Part shown: positions 14,950-25,483 of the stretch, piece after piece
Numbering within the stretch: the stretch's first letter is position 1
Layout of the letters: each line of letters begins with the position of its first letter
The notes under the pieces: model-generated
Told to the model about the DNA's origin: nothing
Seen by the model: only the letters and a program-made list of their open reading frames with translations
Database searches by the model: none
Made by a program: the position numbers and the translations under genes
DNA from: Novosphingobium subterraneum
GTDB taxonomy: Bacteria; Pseudomonadota; Alphaproteobacteria; Sphingomonadales; Sphingomonadaceae
Assembly: GCF_000807925.1 (NCBI RefSeq)
Contig: NZ_JRVC01000007.1
Location: forward strand, 151,001-215,000
Direction: 5' to 3'
Length of the DNA: 64,000 bases

Positions 14950-17277
14950 ATGCCAGTTACAAAGAGCAGGGTTTCGCAAGGAATTTGCCGTGGGCTCAGC
15001 GCCCTTGCGCTCGTCGTCACGGGTGCGGGCGTGGCCTATGGTCAGGACGCGGCGCAGGATCAGGAGCAGTCGGCGATTGACGTGCTTAACGCCGACATCA
15101 TCGTCACCGCCACGAAGAAGAAGGACGTCGAGAACGTCCAGGACGTGCCGGTTGCGATCACCGCATTCAATGCCCAGAGCCTGCAGGCGCTGCAGGTGCG
15201 CGATATCCAGACGCTGACCTACAGCGCGCCGAACGTCTCGCTCGATCAGGTCGGCACCTCGCGCGGGACCGCCAACTTCTCGATCCGCGGGCTTGGCGTG
15301 AACAGCTCGATCCCTTCGATCGACCCGACCGTCGGCGTGTTCGTGGATGGGGTATACATCGGCGTCAACAATGGCCTGGTGTTCGACGTGTTCGACCTGG
15401 GTTCGGTAGAAGTGGCGCGCGGGCCGCAGGGCATCCTCTATGGCCGCAACACCACCGGGGGCGCGGTCCTGATCAACACCGGCGATCCGACGCCGGATCT
15501 GCGCGCCAACTTCCGCGTGTTCTATGAAGGGCCGATCGATTCCGGGCGCGGATCGGGCAACTTCGCGGCGCAGGCCGTGGTGTCCGGTCCGTTGATCAAG
15601 GACGTGCTGAACTTCAAGGTCGGCGGTTACGTCAACAACGACGAGGGCTATTTCAAGAACCTGTTCAATGGCAAGGACTTCGGCAAGGCGCAGACCCAGA
15701 TCCTGCGCGGTGCGCTGGAATTCCTGCCGTCCGAGGCGATCCGCATGGTTGCCAAGGTCGAATACTTCAACAGCGAGGGCGATGGCCCCGCCGGCCAGAA
15801 CCACGGCCTCTACAAGCGCGACACCTTCGACTTTGCGATCGATAACGGCGGCTTCTACAAGAACCGCACCTGGTTTGCGACGCACAAGACCGAAATCGAC
15901 GTGGGTGATGGCAAGATCACCAACATCTTCGGCTTCCGCGATTATGACGCCTCGACCGGGGGCGACATCGATTCCAAGCCGGTATTCATCTTCCACTCGA
16001 ATTCCTTGTTCAAGCAGCGCCAGTATTCGGATGAAATCCGCTACAACAACCGCTTCGGTGCGCTGGACTTCACGGCAGGCGGTTTCTGGTTCACGCAGGA
16101 CCTGCGCTACGACGAGCTGCGCTTCTTCCCCACGTTCATCAGCCCGTTGACCCAGATCGGCGGGGGTCGCCAGGATCACGACGTGCTCGGCCTGTTTGCG
16201 TCGGGCGACTTCGATGTGACCGACCAGCTGACGCTGACCGCAGGCATCCGCTGGTCCAAGGAAACCAAGGACGTCGCCGTCACCTACATTCGGCCTCGTT
16301 CCAATTGTTCGGTCGTGGCCGGCACTTGCCCGACATCCGGGGTCAACCCGCTTATTCCGAACGAGAACAACGGCTTCAAGGACAAGCGTACGTGGGAGAA
16401 CTGGAGCCCCAAGCTCGGCTTCCAGTATCGCTTCAACGGCGATGCGCAGGTCTACGGCAACTGGACGCGCGGCTTCCGTTCGGGCGGGTACAACTTCCGC
16501 ATCACCAATGCCCGCGCCTTCGAGGCAGTGGCAGCAACGCGCGGCCTTTCGTTCGACGAGGAGCAGGTCGACAGCTTCGAACTGGGCACCAAGTTCCAGA
16601 CACCGGATCGCAAGCTGACGCTAAACCTGGCGGCTTTCCGCACAGAGGTTGGCAACATGCAGCGTGAGGTCAACGAAGGGTCTGCGGCGGGTGTTGCCCA
16701 GTCCATCTTCAACACTGCCGACGCCCGCATCACCGGCATCGAAGGCGAAGGCCGTTTTGCCGTGGGCAAGAACTTCCTGCTCACCGCGAACTTCGGCTAC
16801 ATCGATGCCGAGTACACCAAGGTGCTGTTCGACATTTCGAGCGACGGCGTGGTCAACGACGCGGACAAGGCGCTCGACCTGCCACGCACTCCGAAGTGGA
16901 CCTATGGCTTTGGCGTGCTGGGTGATTTCCCGGTGGGCGAAGGCAATGCCATCGTTGCCCGCGCCAACTTCCAGCACCGCGACCGGTTTGCCTATACCGA
17001 CAACAACTTTGGCTGGATCACCTCGTCCGACAACCTCGACGCCTCGATCAGCTATAAGACCGGTGGGCTGACCTTCACGGTCTATGGCCGCAACCTGCTC
17101 GATCAGGTCCAGCATGGTGGGGACACGCAGCTGGGTACGGCGGCGCAGATCCCGGTGTTTGGTGGCCCGCTTTCGACCGGCGTCGACCGGCCGTTTGCCG
17201 ACAATCCCAAGGCCGGCACGTTCTCGCCGCTGGTGCGCGGACGCGTGCTGGGCGTGGAGTTGAACGCCGACTTCTGA
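14950..17277 (+). CDS. TonB-dependent outer membrane receptor
   Basis: This 775-residue protein has a signal peptide ending near AYGQ, a TonB-box-like segment (DIIVTATKKK), a plug domain with S-I-R-G-L-G and G-R-N-T-T-G-G-A-V, and a long beta-barrel ending in an aromatic residue (N-A-D-F). Such receptors import large or scarce substrates across the outer membrane with TonB energy. The G-V-N-S-S-I-P-S-I-D-P-T-V-G-V-F-V-D-G-V-Y plug is of the sphingomonad class often linked to carbon-source uptake rather than siderophores. No substrate can be assigned. A 100-bp AT-richer leader separates it from pyk. Confidence 0.92.
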   Translation: MPVTKSRVSQGICRGLSALALVVTGAGVAYGQDAAQDQEQSAIDVLNADIIVTATKKKDVENVQDVPVAITAFNAQSLQALQVRDIQTLTYSAPNVSLDQVGTSRGTANFSIRGLGVNSSIPSIDPTVGVFVDGVYIGVNNGLVFDVFDLGSVEVARGPQGILYGRNTTGGAVLINTGDPTPDLRANFRVFYEGPIDSGRGSGNFAAQAVVSGPLIKDVLNFKVGGYVNNDEGYFKNLFNGKDFGKAQTQILRGALEFLPSEAIRMVAKVEYFNSEGDGPAGQNHGLYKRDTFDFAIDNGGFYKNRTWFATHKTEIDVGDGKITNIFGFRDYDASTGGDIDSKPVFIFHSNSLFKQRQYSDEIRYNNRFGALDFTAGGFWFTQDLRYDELRFFPTFISPLTQIGGGRQDHDVLGLFASGDFDVTDQLTLTAGIRWSKETKDVAVTYIRPRSNCSVVAGTCPTSGVNPLIPNENNGFKDKRTWENWSPKLGFQYRFNGDAQVYGNWTRGFRSGGYNFRITNARAFEAVAATRGLSFDEEQVDSFELGTKFQTPDRKLTLNLAAFRTEVGNMQREVNEGSAAGVAQSIFNTADARITGIEGEGRFAVGKNFLLTANFGYIDAEYTKVLFDISSDGVVNDADKALDLPRTPKWTYGFGVLGDFPVGEGNAIVARANFQHRDRFAYTDNNFGWITSSDNLDASISYKTGGLTFTVYGRNLLDQVQHGGDTQLGTAAQIPVFGGPLSTGVDRPFADNPKAGTFSPLVRGRVLGVELNADF

Positions 17278-17285
17278 GGCAGAGG

Positions 17286-17314
17286 GCGCTGCGGGGTGTA
17301 CCGCTCCGCAGCGC
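17286..17314. terminator. Hairpin between convergent genes
   Basis: GCGCTGCGG and CCGCAGCGC form a 9-bp stem with an 11-base loop, between the TonB receptor stop (17277) and the diguanylate cyclase stop (17315). It could serve both strands; no U-run is seen. Confidence 0.55.
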
Positions 17315-18616
17315 TCAGTTCTGGCGTGACTTGATTGTTGCCAGCCTTGGCGCTTCGCGTGCCGCGCGCTTTTCTGCAGAGCTCACGCAGTTCTTGCCAG
17401 CCTTCTTGGCAGCATAGAGCGCAGCGTCGGCAATCGGCACGATGTCGGTTGCCGATGTTGCCGTTTCGGGGACGGTCGCGATGCCGAGCGAGGCAGATAT
17501 TGCGCACTCGTGGCTGGCGCTCAGCGATTCGATGCGCTGGCGCAGGATTTCGGCCTTGTCCATCGCGTCCTCGAGCGAGCAGTCGGGCAGGATGGCGACC
17601 AGTTCCTCCCCGCCATAGCGGCAGACCACGTCGGTCGGCCTGAGGCACCCGACGATCTGTGCCGCGACATCGCGCAAGACGGCATCGCCCTTGGCGTGGC
17701 CATGTTCGTCGTTCAGTTTCTTGAAGTTGTCGAGATCGAGCATGACCACGGCAGTGCTTGCCCCGGTGCGCGAACCGAGCGACACGAATCGTTCCAGCGC
17801 GTCTTCCATGTAGCGGCGGTTGTACAGCCCGGTCAGCGGATCGCGCAGCGACTGGGTGCGCAGCTTCTCGCGCAGGGCAATGTTGGAAAGGGCGAGCGAC
17901 ATGGAGTCCGCCAAGGCGCGGCCGAGGCGGCGGATTTCCATGATGTGATCGTAGGCGCCATCCGAGTCAGGATGGGCGATGATCAGCAGGCCGTGCAGCT
18001 GTCCGCAGGCCATCATCGGCATTTCGACGGTGGCGATTTCCGAGGGATGGTGCGCGCAGCACAGGGTTCCGACTGCCGGCGAATTGACGTGCGGCTTGCC
18101 GCGCTTCAGCGCCCAGCAGTTCGAGGGCGAGAGCATCTCGGGAACGCTGTAGCCCTCGGGCATGTCCCACGCCCGCGCGAGATCGAGCCGGTCGCGCGAG
18201 TTGTTGAACACGAACAGTGCGGCGCCGTAGCTGGGCAGCAAGCGGCGCGCTGTGGCCATCAATACGGCGCCAGCGTCCTCATAGGTCTCGGCGGCCTGGA
18301 GCATATCGGTCATCGCGAACAGTTCCTGGATCTGCTCGCGAGAGTCGCGGGTGATAACGTAGTTCGTGATGTTGCGGTTGCGCACAGACTGGGCTGCCCG
18401 CTTCAGGACCAGCTGAAGTGCAAATAGAGCCACCATGCAGCAGGCTGCAACTATGGCGAGAAAGTCGTGGTACTTGTCGGCCACGACCATCGGCAGGATC
18501 ACGGCACAAAGCACCAGCGCATGCGCGACTAGAGTCGAGATATGCACTTTCTCAAGGCTTACCTCGTCATCAAGAAGCTGGCGTTTCTCTGACGATTCAC
18601 GATCTGCGGCGGCCAA
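17315..18616 (-). CDS. GAF-GGDEF diguanylate cyclase
   Basis: The protein has two N-terminal membrane segments (about residues 30-75), a GAF-like sensory domain (about 90-235) with several Cys and His, and a C-terminal GGDEF domain with G-G-E-E-L near 335. An R-P-T-D motif five residues before it is a classical inhibitory I-site. The enzyme would make cyclic di-GMP and be feedback inhibited. The start is uncertain. TTG 18616 sits 5 bp after GGAGG and gives 433 residues; TTG 18628 in the same frame would add four. Confidence 0.88.
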   Translation of the reverse strand: MAAADRESSEKRQLLDDEVSLEKVHISTLVAHALVLCAVILPMVVADKYHDFLAIVAACCMVALFALQLVLKRAAQSVRNRNITNYVITRDSREQIQELFAMTDMLQAAETYEDAGAVLMATARRLLPSYGAALFVFNNSRDRLDLARAWDMPEGYSVPEMLSPSNCWALKRGKPHVNSPAVGTLCCAHHPSEIATVEMPMMACGQLHGLLIIAHPDSDGAYDHIMEIRRLGRALADSMSLALSNIALREKLRTQSLRDPLTGLYNRRYMEDALERFVSLGSRTGASTAVVMLDLDNFKKLNDEHGHAKGDAVLRDVAAQIVGCLRPTDVVCRYGGEELVAILPDCSLEDAMDKAEILRQRIESLSASHECAISASLGIATVPETATSATDIVPIADAALYAAKKAGKNCVSSAEKRAAREAPRLATIKSRQN

Positions 18617-18731
18617 GGGATCCTCCAATCATGAAGGTATGCCGCGGGGCGTTGTAAGATGGGGTTAATTCACCGGGCGTAGGACGACCAGACTCTTACG
18701 GAACGCCGGATTAACCACACCATTCAGCGCT

Positions 18732-19397
18732 TTAACGCTTGCCGAACAAAGCGGACCCGATGCGAACATGTGTCGCGCCCAGTTGCACCGCCGTTTCGAA
18801 ATCGTCGCTCATGCCCATCGACAGGCGGCTGAGGCCGTTGTCGTCGGCCAGCTTGTCGAGCAAGGCAAAGAACGGCGCGGCTTCGATCCCGGCGGGGGGC
18901 ACGCACATCAGGCCGACCACTTCCAGACCGGCTTCGCAGGCTTGCGTCAGCAGGGCGGGCAGTTCCGCCACGGCGCAGCCACCCTTCTGCTCTTCGTTGC
19001 CGATGTTGACCTGAATGAAGCACGGCACCTTGCGGCCAAGCTTGTCCTGCGCCTTGGCCAGAGCCGTCACGAGGCTGGGGCGATCGACCGAGTGAATGCA
19101 GTCGAACAGGGCGATGGCATCTTCGGCCTTGTTGGACTGCAGCTGGCCGACAAGGTGAAGCTGGACATCGGGATGGGCCGCACGGATTGCGGGCCACTTG
19201 TCCTGCGATTCCTGCACCCGGTTTTCGCCGAACACGCGCTGGCCTTGCGCGATCAGATCGAGGATCGCCTCGGCGGGCTTGGTCTTGGAGATCGCGATCA
19301 GAGTGACGTCATCGGCCTTGCGCCCGGCGATGCGGGCGGCCGTGGCGATGCGCGAATGGACCTGTTCGAGCGGCGATGAAGGGACTGCCTGTTCCAT
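18732..19397 (-). CDS. YggS/PROSC-family PLP homeostasis protein
   Basis: This 221-residue protein matches the single-domain alanine-racemase-like YggS family. The PLP-binding Lys is K38 in I-S-K-T-K-P, and F-G-E-N-R-V-Q-E-S, H-L-V-G-Q-L-Q-S-N-K-A and the C-terminal S-M-G-M-S-x-D-F...V-R-I-G-S-A-L-F-G motifs are present. These proteins bind pyridoxal phosphate and buffer its level; they have no known catalytic activity. Divergent from the ThiE-like gene. Confidence 0.93.
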   Translation of the reverse strand: MEQAVPSSPLEQVHSRIATAARIAGRKADDVTLIAISKTKPAEAILDLIAQGQRVFGENRVQESQDKWPAIRAAHPDVQLHLVGQLQSNKAEDAIALFDCIHSVDRPSLVTALAKAQDKLGRKVPCFIQVNIGNEEQKGGCAVAELPALLTQACEAGLEVVGLMCVPPAGIEAAPFFALLDKLADDNGLSRLSMGMSDDFETAVQLGATHVRIGSALFGKR

Positions 19398-19419
19398 GGC
19401 GCGGTGCTATAGCGCCACG

Positions 19420-19953
19420 ATGCGAAAGCGCCAGACCATCGCGAAAAGGGTGCCGCGGCGCGTGCTGCTCAGCGATGCGCGCAACGATGCCGGGCTGGAG
19501 CGCGCGATTGCGCGGCTCGGGCACGGAGATGCGCTGGTGTTCCGCCACTACCACCTCGACCGTGCGCCACGCCGCACCCGCTTCGTGACGCTGGCCAGAC
19601 TGGCGAGGCGCCGTGGCGTCATGGTCATCGGCGCCCGCGTGCCGCGGATGTGGCATGTCGATGGTGTCTACGGCGGGGCGAGAGAGATCATGGCTGGTAG
19701 CGGCCTGCGTCTGGCGACAGCCCATTCGCTGCAGGAAATAGCCGCAGCAGCACGCGCCATGGCCGATGCCATCCTGCTTTCGCCGGTCTACCCGACGCGA
19801 TCGCATCCGGGCGGGAAAGTGCTCGGCCCGGTCCGCTTCCTGATGCTGGCGCGGCTCTCGCCGCTGCCGGTGATCGCACTGGGCGGGATGACCCGCGCCC
19901 GTGCCGCGCACCTGCCGGTCCATGGCTGGGCGGCGATCGACGGGCTCGCCTAA
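19420..19953 (+). CDS. ThiE/TenI-like thiamine phosphate synthase family protein
   Basis: This 177-residue protein has the ThiE/TenI barrel motifs D-A-I-L-L-S-P-V-Y-P-T-R-S-H-P-G and P-V-I-A-L-G-G-M. It is short for ThiE (about 210 residues) and its N-terminal half is very basic, with few of the conserved ThiE phosphate- and pyrimidine-contact residues. It may be a TenI-type or divergent homologue rather than a full thiamine phosphate synthase. No other thiamin genes are near. Confidence 0.75.
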   Translation: MRKRQTIAKRVPRRVLLSDARNDAGLERAIARLGHGDALVFRHYHLDRAPRRTRFVTLARLARRRGVMVIGARVPRMWHVDGVYGGAREIMAGSGLRLATAHSLQEIAAAARAMADAILLSPVYPTRSHPGGKVLGPVRFLMLARLSPLPVIALGGMTRARAAHLPVHGWAAIDGLA

Positions 19954-20048
19954 ACCCTTCACTCGTCGCAATTCCTGTCGGGATTCTTGACGGTGAGTCC
20001 CCTTCGGGCGCATGATGCGCGCTCAAGGGCAGGGATAGGCACAAGTTC

Positions 20049-22463
20049 ATGGCAAGCCGGGCAGCAACCACCGCGCAGGCACGCGGATCGAACGCGCGAG
20101 GAGGCTTGCGTGGAGCCGACTGGCGCGCCGTTCTGCGCCGCTCGCTGCGCCGCAGTCTGGAACTGCTGGGCGGCGGCATTCTCGCGGCGGCGATGGTGTT
20201 TCTCGCGCTCGCGCTGTTGAGTTACACGCAGACCGATCCCTCCGGCAGCACGGCTTCGGGAAGCCCGGTCGAGAACTGGATGGGCCTGGCCGGCGCATGG
20301 GCATCGGAGCGTGTGCTGCTGTTCTTCGGGTTGCCGGGCGGTTTGCTGCTCCCGCTCCTGTGGGTGTTTTCGCGGCGCCTGTGGGATTCGGAAAGCGATC
20401 TCATCGATCTTGACGAGGACGAGGACGCAGCGCCGCCCCCTAGCTGGTGGCGGCCTACGCTGCTGTTGCTTGTTGCCATGGCGCTGATCGGCACTGCGCT
20501 CTCGCTCTGGGGGGCGAGCACGTCGAGCCGCCTGCCTGCCGGGCCAGGCGGGCTCTCGGGCCTGCTGGGAGCCGCCGCGGTGAGCGGCCTCGCCGGATTG
20601 GTGCCGCAGGTCTCCGCGCTGTGGTTCACGGTTCCGCTTGGGCTTGTCTCGCTTGCAGGAGGCCTTGCCATCGCCAGCCGGATCTTTGCATTCGACTGGG
20701 CCGGAATGCTCAGCTTGCCGTCGTTCCTGCGCCGCCAGCCGCGCGAAGTTGCGTTGGGAGACGAAGAGGACGAGGCCACTGTCCGTCCGCCAAAGAAGGA
20801 GCGCCGCGAGAAAGAGGCACGCGCGGCTGCCGACGCGATCGACGTCGAGGAGGCGCTCTCGCAGCGCAAGCCGACCGAGATCACCGATCCCACTCGCACG
20901 CCTGCGCCTGCGGCTGTGCAGCCCAAGGCACGGCAAGGGGATCTGTTCGACAAGTACGAGCTGCCCTCGATCGAGCTGCTGGTCGAAGCGCCCGCAGGTT
21001 CGACCCAGAAAATCGACAAGCTGGCACTCGAACGCAATGCCCGCCTGCTCGAGAACGTGCTCGACGATTTCAACGTAAAGGGCGAGATCACCGCGGTGCG
21101 AACCGGCCCGGTCGTGACGATGTACGAGCTGGAGCCGGCGCCGGGGATCAAGGCCAGCCGCGTGATCGGCCTTGCCGACGACATTGCCCGCAACATGAGC
21201 GCGATCTCTGCGCGCGTTTCGGCCATCCCGGGCCGCACGGTCATGGGCATCGAACTGCCCAACGCGATCCGCGACATGGTATCCTTCCGCGAATTGATCG
21301 CCTGCGAGAAGTTCGCCAGTTCCAAGGCCTTGCTGCCGATCATCCTGGGCAAGGACATTGCCGGCGAGCCGATTGTGGCCGACCTTGCGACGATGCCCCA
21401 CCTGCTCGTGGCCGGTACGACCGGTTCGGGCAAGTCGGTCGGTCTCAACTGCATCCTGCTGTCGCTGCTCTACCGGCTGACGCCGGCGCAGTGCCGCCTG
21501 ATCCTCGTCGATCCCAAGGTGCTGGAGCTCAAGTCCTACGACGACATTCCGCACCTGCTCTCGCCGGTGGTGACCGAGCCGGCCAAGGCTGTCCGCGCGC
21601 TCAAGTGGGCGGTCGAGGAGATGGAGCGGCGCTACCGCCAGATGTCCTCGATCGGCGTCCGCAACATTTCGGGCTTCAATGACAAGGTTCGCGCCTCGCT
21701 GGCCAAGGGCAAGCCGCTCGGACGACGCATCCAGGTCGGCTTCGATCCCGACACGGGCGAGGAACTGTTCGAGGAACAGCAGCTCGATTACGAGGTGCTG
21801 CCGCAGATCGTGGTCATCGTCGACGAACTCGCCGACCTCATGGTGACGGTCGGCAAGGAAATCGAAGTCCTGATCCAGCGTCTCTCGCAAAAGAGCCGTG
21901 CAGCCGGTATCCACCTGATCATGGCCACGCAGCGCCCCTCGGTCGACGTCATCACCGGCGTGATCAAGGCCAACCTGCCTACCCGCATCAGCTTTGCCGT
22001 TACCAGCCGCATCGACAGCCGCACCATCCTTGGAGAGCAGGGCGCCGAGCAGCTGCTGGGCAAGGGCGACATGCTCTACAAGCCCAACACCGACCCGATA
22101 AAGCGCGTCCACGGCCCGTTCGTTTCGGACGAGGAAGTCGAGAAGGTGGCAGATCACTGGCGTGGACAGGGTAGCCCCGAATACGTTGATTCCGTTACGG
22201 AAGAGCCGGAAGACGGCGGCTTCGGCTTCGACGATATCGACAGCGCTTCGGACAATCCGGAAGACCGCAAGTACCGTCAGGTCTGCCAGCTCGTGTTCGA
22301 AAGCCAGAAGGCCTCTGCCAGCTGGATCCAGCGCCAGATGGGCGTGGGGTACAACACGGCGTCGAAGTGGATCGAGCGTATGGAAGCCGATGGCCTCGTT
22401 GGGCCTGCCAATCACGTCGGTCGGCGCGAGATCTACCGCGACAAGGACGGCAACGTCCTTTGA
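20049..22463 (+). CDS. ftsK: DNA translocase FtsK
   Basis: This 804-residue protein anchors at the septum and pumps DNA during chromosome segregation. The N-terminal third has four to five membrane segments. A charged linker of about 100 residues follows, then the motor domain. Walker A G-T-T-G-S-G-K-S lies near 456-463, and Walker B (I-V-V-I-V-D-E-L-A-D) and the RecA-like core follow. The C-terminal gamma winged helix (Q-R-Q-M-G-V-G-Y-N-T-A-S) is the part that reads KOPS sites. The length is typical for alphaproteobacteria. Confidence 0.96.
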   Translation: MASRAATTAQARGSNARGGLRGADWRAVLRRSLRRSLELLGGGILAAAMVFLALALLSYTQTDPSGSTASGSPVENWMGLAGAWASERVLLFFGLPGGLLLPLLWVFSRRLWDSESDLIDLDEDEDAAPPPSWWRPTLLLLVAMALIGTALSLWGASTSSRLPAGPGGLSGLLGAAAVSGLAGLVPQVSALWFTVPLGLVSLAGGLAIASRIFAFDWAGMLSLPSFLRRQPREVALGDEEDEATVRPPKKERREKEARAAADAIDVEEALSQRKPTEITDPTRTPAPAAVQPKARQGDLFDKYELPSIELLVEAPAGSTQKIDKLALERNARLLENVLDDFNVKGEITAVRTGPVVTMYELEPAPGIKASRVIGLADDIARNMSAISARVSAIPGRTVMGIELPNAIRDMVSFRELIACEKFASSKALLPIILGKDIAGEPIVADLATMPHLLVAGTTGSGKSVGLNCILLSLLYRLTPAQCRLILVDPKVLELKSYDDIPHLLSPVVTEPAKAVRALKWAVEEMERRYRQMSSIGVRNISGFNDKVRASLAKGKPLGRRIQVGFDPDTGEELFEEQQLDYEVLPQIVVIVDELADLMVTVGKEIEVLIQRLSQKSRAAGIHLIMATQRPSVDVITGVIKANLPTRISFAVTSRIDSRTILGEQGAEQLLGKGDMLYKPNTDPIKRVHGPFVSDEEVEKVADHWRGQGSPEYVDSVTEEPEDGGFGFDDIDSASDNPEDRKYRQVCQLVFESQKASASWIQRQMGVGYNTASKWIERMEADGLVGPANHVGRREIYRDKDGNVL

Positions 22464-22491
22464 ACGCACTTGCGCGCGAACTCATGAACAT

Positions 22492-22522
22492 CCCGACATC
22501 GGAACTTAATACGGATGTCGGG
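22492..22522 (+). terminator. Hairpin after ftsK
   Basis: CCCGACATC and GATGTCGGG form a 9-bp stem with a 13-base loop, 29 bp after the ftsK stop, followed by CAATTCTTT. It is a plausible though weak intrinsic terminator ahead of the next gene. Confidence 0.55.
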
Positions 22523-22578
22523 GCAATTCTTTCAGGGGATTAACGAGCTTCTAAGTTTGACGAGCTAGCACTGAGTTC

Positions 22579-24282
22579 ATGTTGGGTGGGTTCGGACGCT
22601 GGCTGTGTTTGGTGCTGGTGCTCTTCGTCGGTCTGAGGTCCGCTGAAGGGCATGCCGATCCCGTTCGCCCTCGCTCGGTCTGCCACGCCGATGCCGGCAT
22701 TGGTGAAACCTGGCAGGCAGTCGCATCGGCGCCGTCCCGCTGGCGCTGCGACGACAGTGGCTGGTCCCTGGCCGAAGAGGTTCTGATCCGCTTCGATCTC
22801 GGCAAGGAAGAAAACCGGGTTCTTCCGCAGAGCCTCGTCACGCATACTGGCAACTTCGAGCGGGTGGATGTGGGCGTTGTCGGGCAGCGCGGAGATATCC
22901 GCTGGTCCTCGTTCTGGCCTGAAGACGTCCATCACCTCGCTGCGGGGCCTTACATGGTGATTCCCGTGACCGGCGTGACCGCGGATGCGCAAGCCGTGGC
23001 GGTCAGGGTCGTGAAGCCCTGGGGCAAGACCATCATGAGCGAAATGCGGCTTGATCCCTTTCCCGAAGGGACCGGCTGGCCCTTGCCCCGGATCGTCGTG
23101 ATGGCGGCGATCTGCGGGATGCTGCTTGTGCCCCTGCTGATCAACACCGCGTTCTATTCCGTTCTGCCGGAACGCTACGTGATCTGGCATCTGGTCATGG
23201 TCGCAGCCATGCTGGTGCAGGCCGCCTTCGCCACGGGTTTCCTGCATATCTTCCTTGATGTCGGCGCGCTGTGGGAATGGCAGGTTTCGAACATCGCCTT
23301 TTCTGCCATGGCGGGAGCCGCGCTGCTGTTCGCCGCCAGCTTCATCGAAGCCGACAAGCTCGCGCCGCGCCTGCGGTTGCTGGGGCGGCGATTGGCGCCT
23401 GCGATCGGCATCGTCGGTCTCGTCGCCTGCATGCCCGTCGATTGGATGAGGCCATATTCATCGCCTGCGATGCACCTTTCGATCGGCTTGGCGATTGTCG
23501 TGCTGGCGGCCATGCTATGGGATGGACACCGCCGCGGCAGCCAATCGGTCCGTCTGCAGATCATTGCCTGGACGCCCATTCTCCTGATCGGGTCCTGGCG
23601 CATCTCGGCCTATCTTCTGCCAGGACTCCATCCTACCGAGGCCATCGAGCTATACCAGCTTGCCCTGGCCTTCGAGGTGCTGGTCACGGGCCTCGGAATC
23701 GTAAATCGTTTCGTCGAGGTCCGGCAGGAACGGGACCGTGCGACCGCCCGCGCCCTCGAACTCGAAGGCGTTGCCGACCGTGATCCCCTGACCGGGCTGA
23801 GGAATCGCCGCACGATCGAGGAGCGTTTCACCCAGCTGTTTGCCGGGGGGTTCCGCACAATGGCCGTCATCGATCTCGATCATTTCAAGAACGTCAACGA
23901 TACGCACGGTCATGCGATGGGCGACGTGGTGCTGCGTTCGGCAGCCGGTGCCTTGCTCGACGACCGCGACACCAAGGCGATCCGGATGGGCGGCGAGGAG
24001 TTCCTGCTGCTTCTGCGCGGTCAGGATGCTGCGGCCCGCGCCGAGCGTTGTCGCCGCGCCATAGCTGTTCGCGTTTCCGCCGAGGTGCCCGGCCTCGACT
24101 GCCTGGTGACGGCCAGCATGGGCTTGGTAGAGCACGACACCGGCGGAAATCTGCAGATAGACTTCGCCGCGCTCTATGCTCGCTGCGATCAGCTGCTGTA
24201 CGAAGCGAAGCGGCTCGGCCGCAATCGCACCATGCGGGAAAAGGTCACCAGTTTCGACGCTGCAAGCCGCGCGGTGGCCTGA
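22579..24282 (+). CDS. 7TM-DISM-type sensor diguanylate cyclase
   Basis: This 567-residue protein starts with a signal peptide. A periplasmic domain of about 150 residues, with a pair of Cys (V-C-H-A...W-R-C-D-D), follows, then about seven membrane segments (roughly 175-385), a short coiled linker and a GGDEF domain with G-G-E-E-F near 471. This layout is the 7TMR-DISM receptor class, whose outer domain often binds carbohydrates or other small ligands. At the I-site position before GGEEF the sequence has no R-x-x-D, so product inhibition may be lost, unlike the other cyclase in the window. Confidence 0.88.
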   Translation: MLGGFGRWLCLVLVLFVGLRSAEGHADPVRPRSVCHADAGIGETWQAVASAPSRWRCDDSGWSLAEEVLIRFDLGKEENRVLPQSLVTHTGNFERVDVGVVGQRGDIRWSSFWPEDVHHLAAGPYMVIPVTGVTADAQAVAVRVVKPWGKTIMSEMRLDPFPEGTGWPLPRIVVMAAICGMLLVPLLINTAFYSVLPERYVIWHLVMVAAMLVQAAFATGFLHIFLDVGALWEWQVSNIAFSAMAGAALLFAASFIEADKLAPRLRLLGRRLAPAIGIVGLVACMPVDWMRPYSSPAMHLSIGLAIVVLAAMLWDGHRRGSQSVRLQIIAWTPILLIGSWRISAYLLPGLHPTEAIELYQLALAFEVLVTGLGIVNRFVEVRQERDRATARALELEGVADRDPLTGLRNRRTIEERFTQLFAGGFRTMAVIDLDHFKNVNDTHGHAMGDVVLRSAAGALLDDRDTKAIRMGGEEFLLLLRGQDAAARAERCRRAIAVRVSAEVPGLDCLVTASMGLVEHDTGGNLQIDFAALYARCDQLLYEAKRLGRNRTMREKVTSFDAASRAVA

Positions 24283-24415
24283 AGAAAGCCGACAAAACCG
24301 GTTTCGCTCCGTGAAATGCAAATTTCCGGTTTGCAGCTTCGCTAATTCACTTGAGCATGCGGCATCGATTTGCGCTATGGGCCTGCGAAATCGAAGACTG
24401 CGAAGGACTCCCGCC

Positions 24416-25483
24416 GTGCAAGACACCCTGCTCCGCCAGCGCGAAACAACTGCCTCGGTGGCTTCCGTTCGCACCGACTGGACGCGCGAGGAGATCGCCG
24501 CGCTGTTCGATCTACCTTTCACCGAGCTGGTGTTCCGCGCCGCAGAGGTTCATCGCCAGCACCACCGGGCGGGCGAAGTGCAGCTGTGCACGCTGCTCTC
24601 GATCAAGACCGGCGGCTGCCCCGAGGATTGCGGCTACTGCTCGCAATCGGTCAAGGCCGACAGCGGCGTCGAGGCGACCAAGCTGATGGAAGTGCAGAAG
24701 GTGCTGCAGTCCGCCGCGCAGGCCAAGGACAATGGCTCCAAGCGCTTCTGCATGGGTGCGGCATGGCGCAACCCCAAGGACCGGGACATGCCTGCCATCA
24801 TCGCCATGATCAAGGGCGTGCGCGAGATGGGCATGGAAACCTGCATGACGCTCGGCATGCTGACGCCCGGCCAGGCCGCGCAACTCGCCGAGGCAGGTCT
24901 CGACTACTACAACCACAACATCGACACCTCGCCCGAACGCTACGAGGAAGTCATCACCACCCGCACTTTCGCCGATCGCCTGCAGACGCTGGACAACGTG
25001 CGCAATGCCGGGATCAACGTCTGCTCGGGCGGCATCGTCGGCATGGGAGAGACGCGCGCCGACCGCGTCGGCTTCGTCCACGCTCTCGCCACGCTCGAAC
25101 AGCACCCGGAAAGCGTGCCGGTCAACGCGCTGGTGCCGATAAAGGGAACGGTGCTGGGCGACATGCTGGCCGATACGCCGCTCGCCAAGATTGATGACAT
25201 CGAGTTCGTCCGCACCGTTGCCGTCGCGCGCATCACCATGCCGCTGTCGATGGTGCGCCTGTCGGCCGGCCGCGAATCCATGTCCGAAGCCACGCAGGCG
25301 CTGTGTTTCATGGCCGGTGCCAATTCGATCTTCACCGGTGACAAACTGCTCACCGCCGCCAACGCCGGTGATGATGCCGATGCTGCCATGTTCGCCCGCC
25401 TTGGCCTCAAGCCGATGGAAGGCGAGGAACCGATGCGGGCGATGAAGGCGGTCGGAGGCTGCTCGGGAGGCTGCGCGGCCTGA
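24416..25483 (+). CDS. bioB: Biotin synthase
   Basis: This radical-SAM enzyme inserts sulfur into dethiobiotin. The cluster motif C68-x3-C72-x2-C75 is present in [10 protein letters not shown], followed by M-G-A-A-W-R and [11 protein letters not shown] 24416, behind AAGGA, is chosen and gives 355 residues; ATG 24377 would add 13. The C terminus has an unusual Gly/Cys tail (G-G-C-S-G-G-C-A-A) that occurs in many alphaproteobacterial BioB proteins. It overlaps bioF by one base. Confidence 0.95.
   Translation: MQDTLLRQRETTASVASVRTDWTREEIAALFDLPFTELVFRAAEVHRQHHRAGEVQLCTLLSIKTGGCPEDCGYCSQSVKADSGVEATKLMEVQKVLQSAAQAKDNGSKRFCMGAAWRNPKDRDMPAIIAMIKGVREMGMETCMTLGMLTPGQAAQLAEAGLDYYNHNIDTSPERYEEVITTRTFADRLQTLDNVRNAGINVCSGGIVGMGETRADRVGFVHALATLEQHPESVPVNALVPIKGTVLGDMLADTPLAKIDDIEFVRTVAVARITMPLSMVRLSAGRESMSEATQALCFMAGANSIFTGDKLLTAANAGDDADAAMFARLGLKPMEGEEPMRAMKAVGGCSGGCAA

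Noticed and set aside
24176..24415. Extended N terminus of biotin synthase
   Set aside because: The upstream frame overlaps the cyclase gene and lacks BioB similarity; GTG 24416 has a ribosome-binding site.
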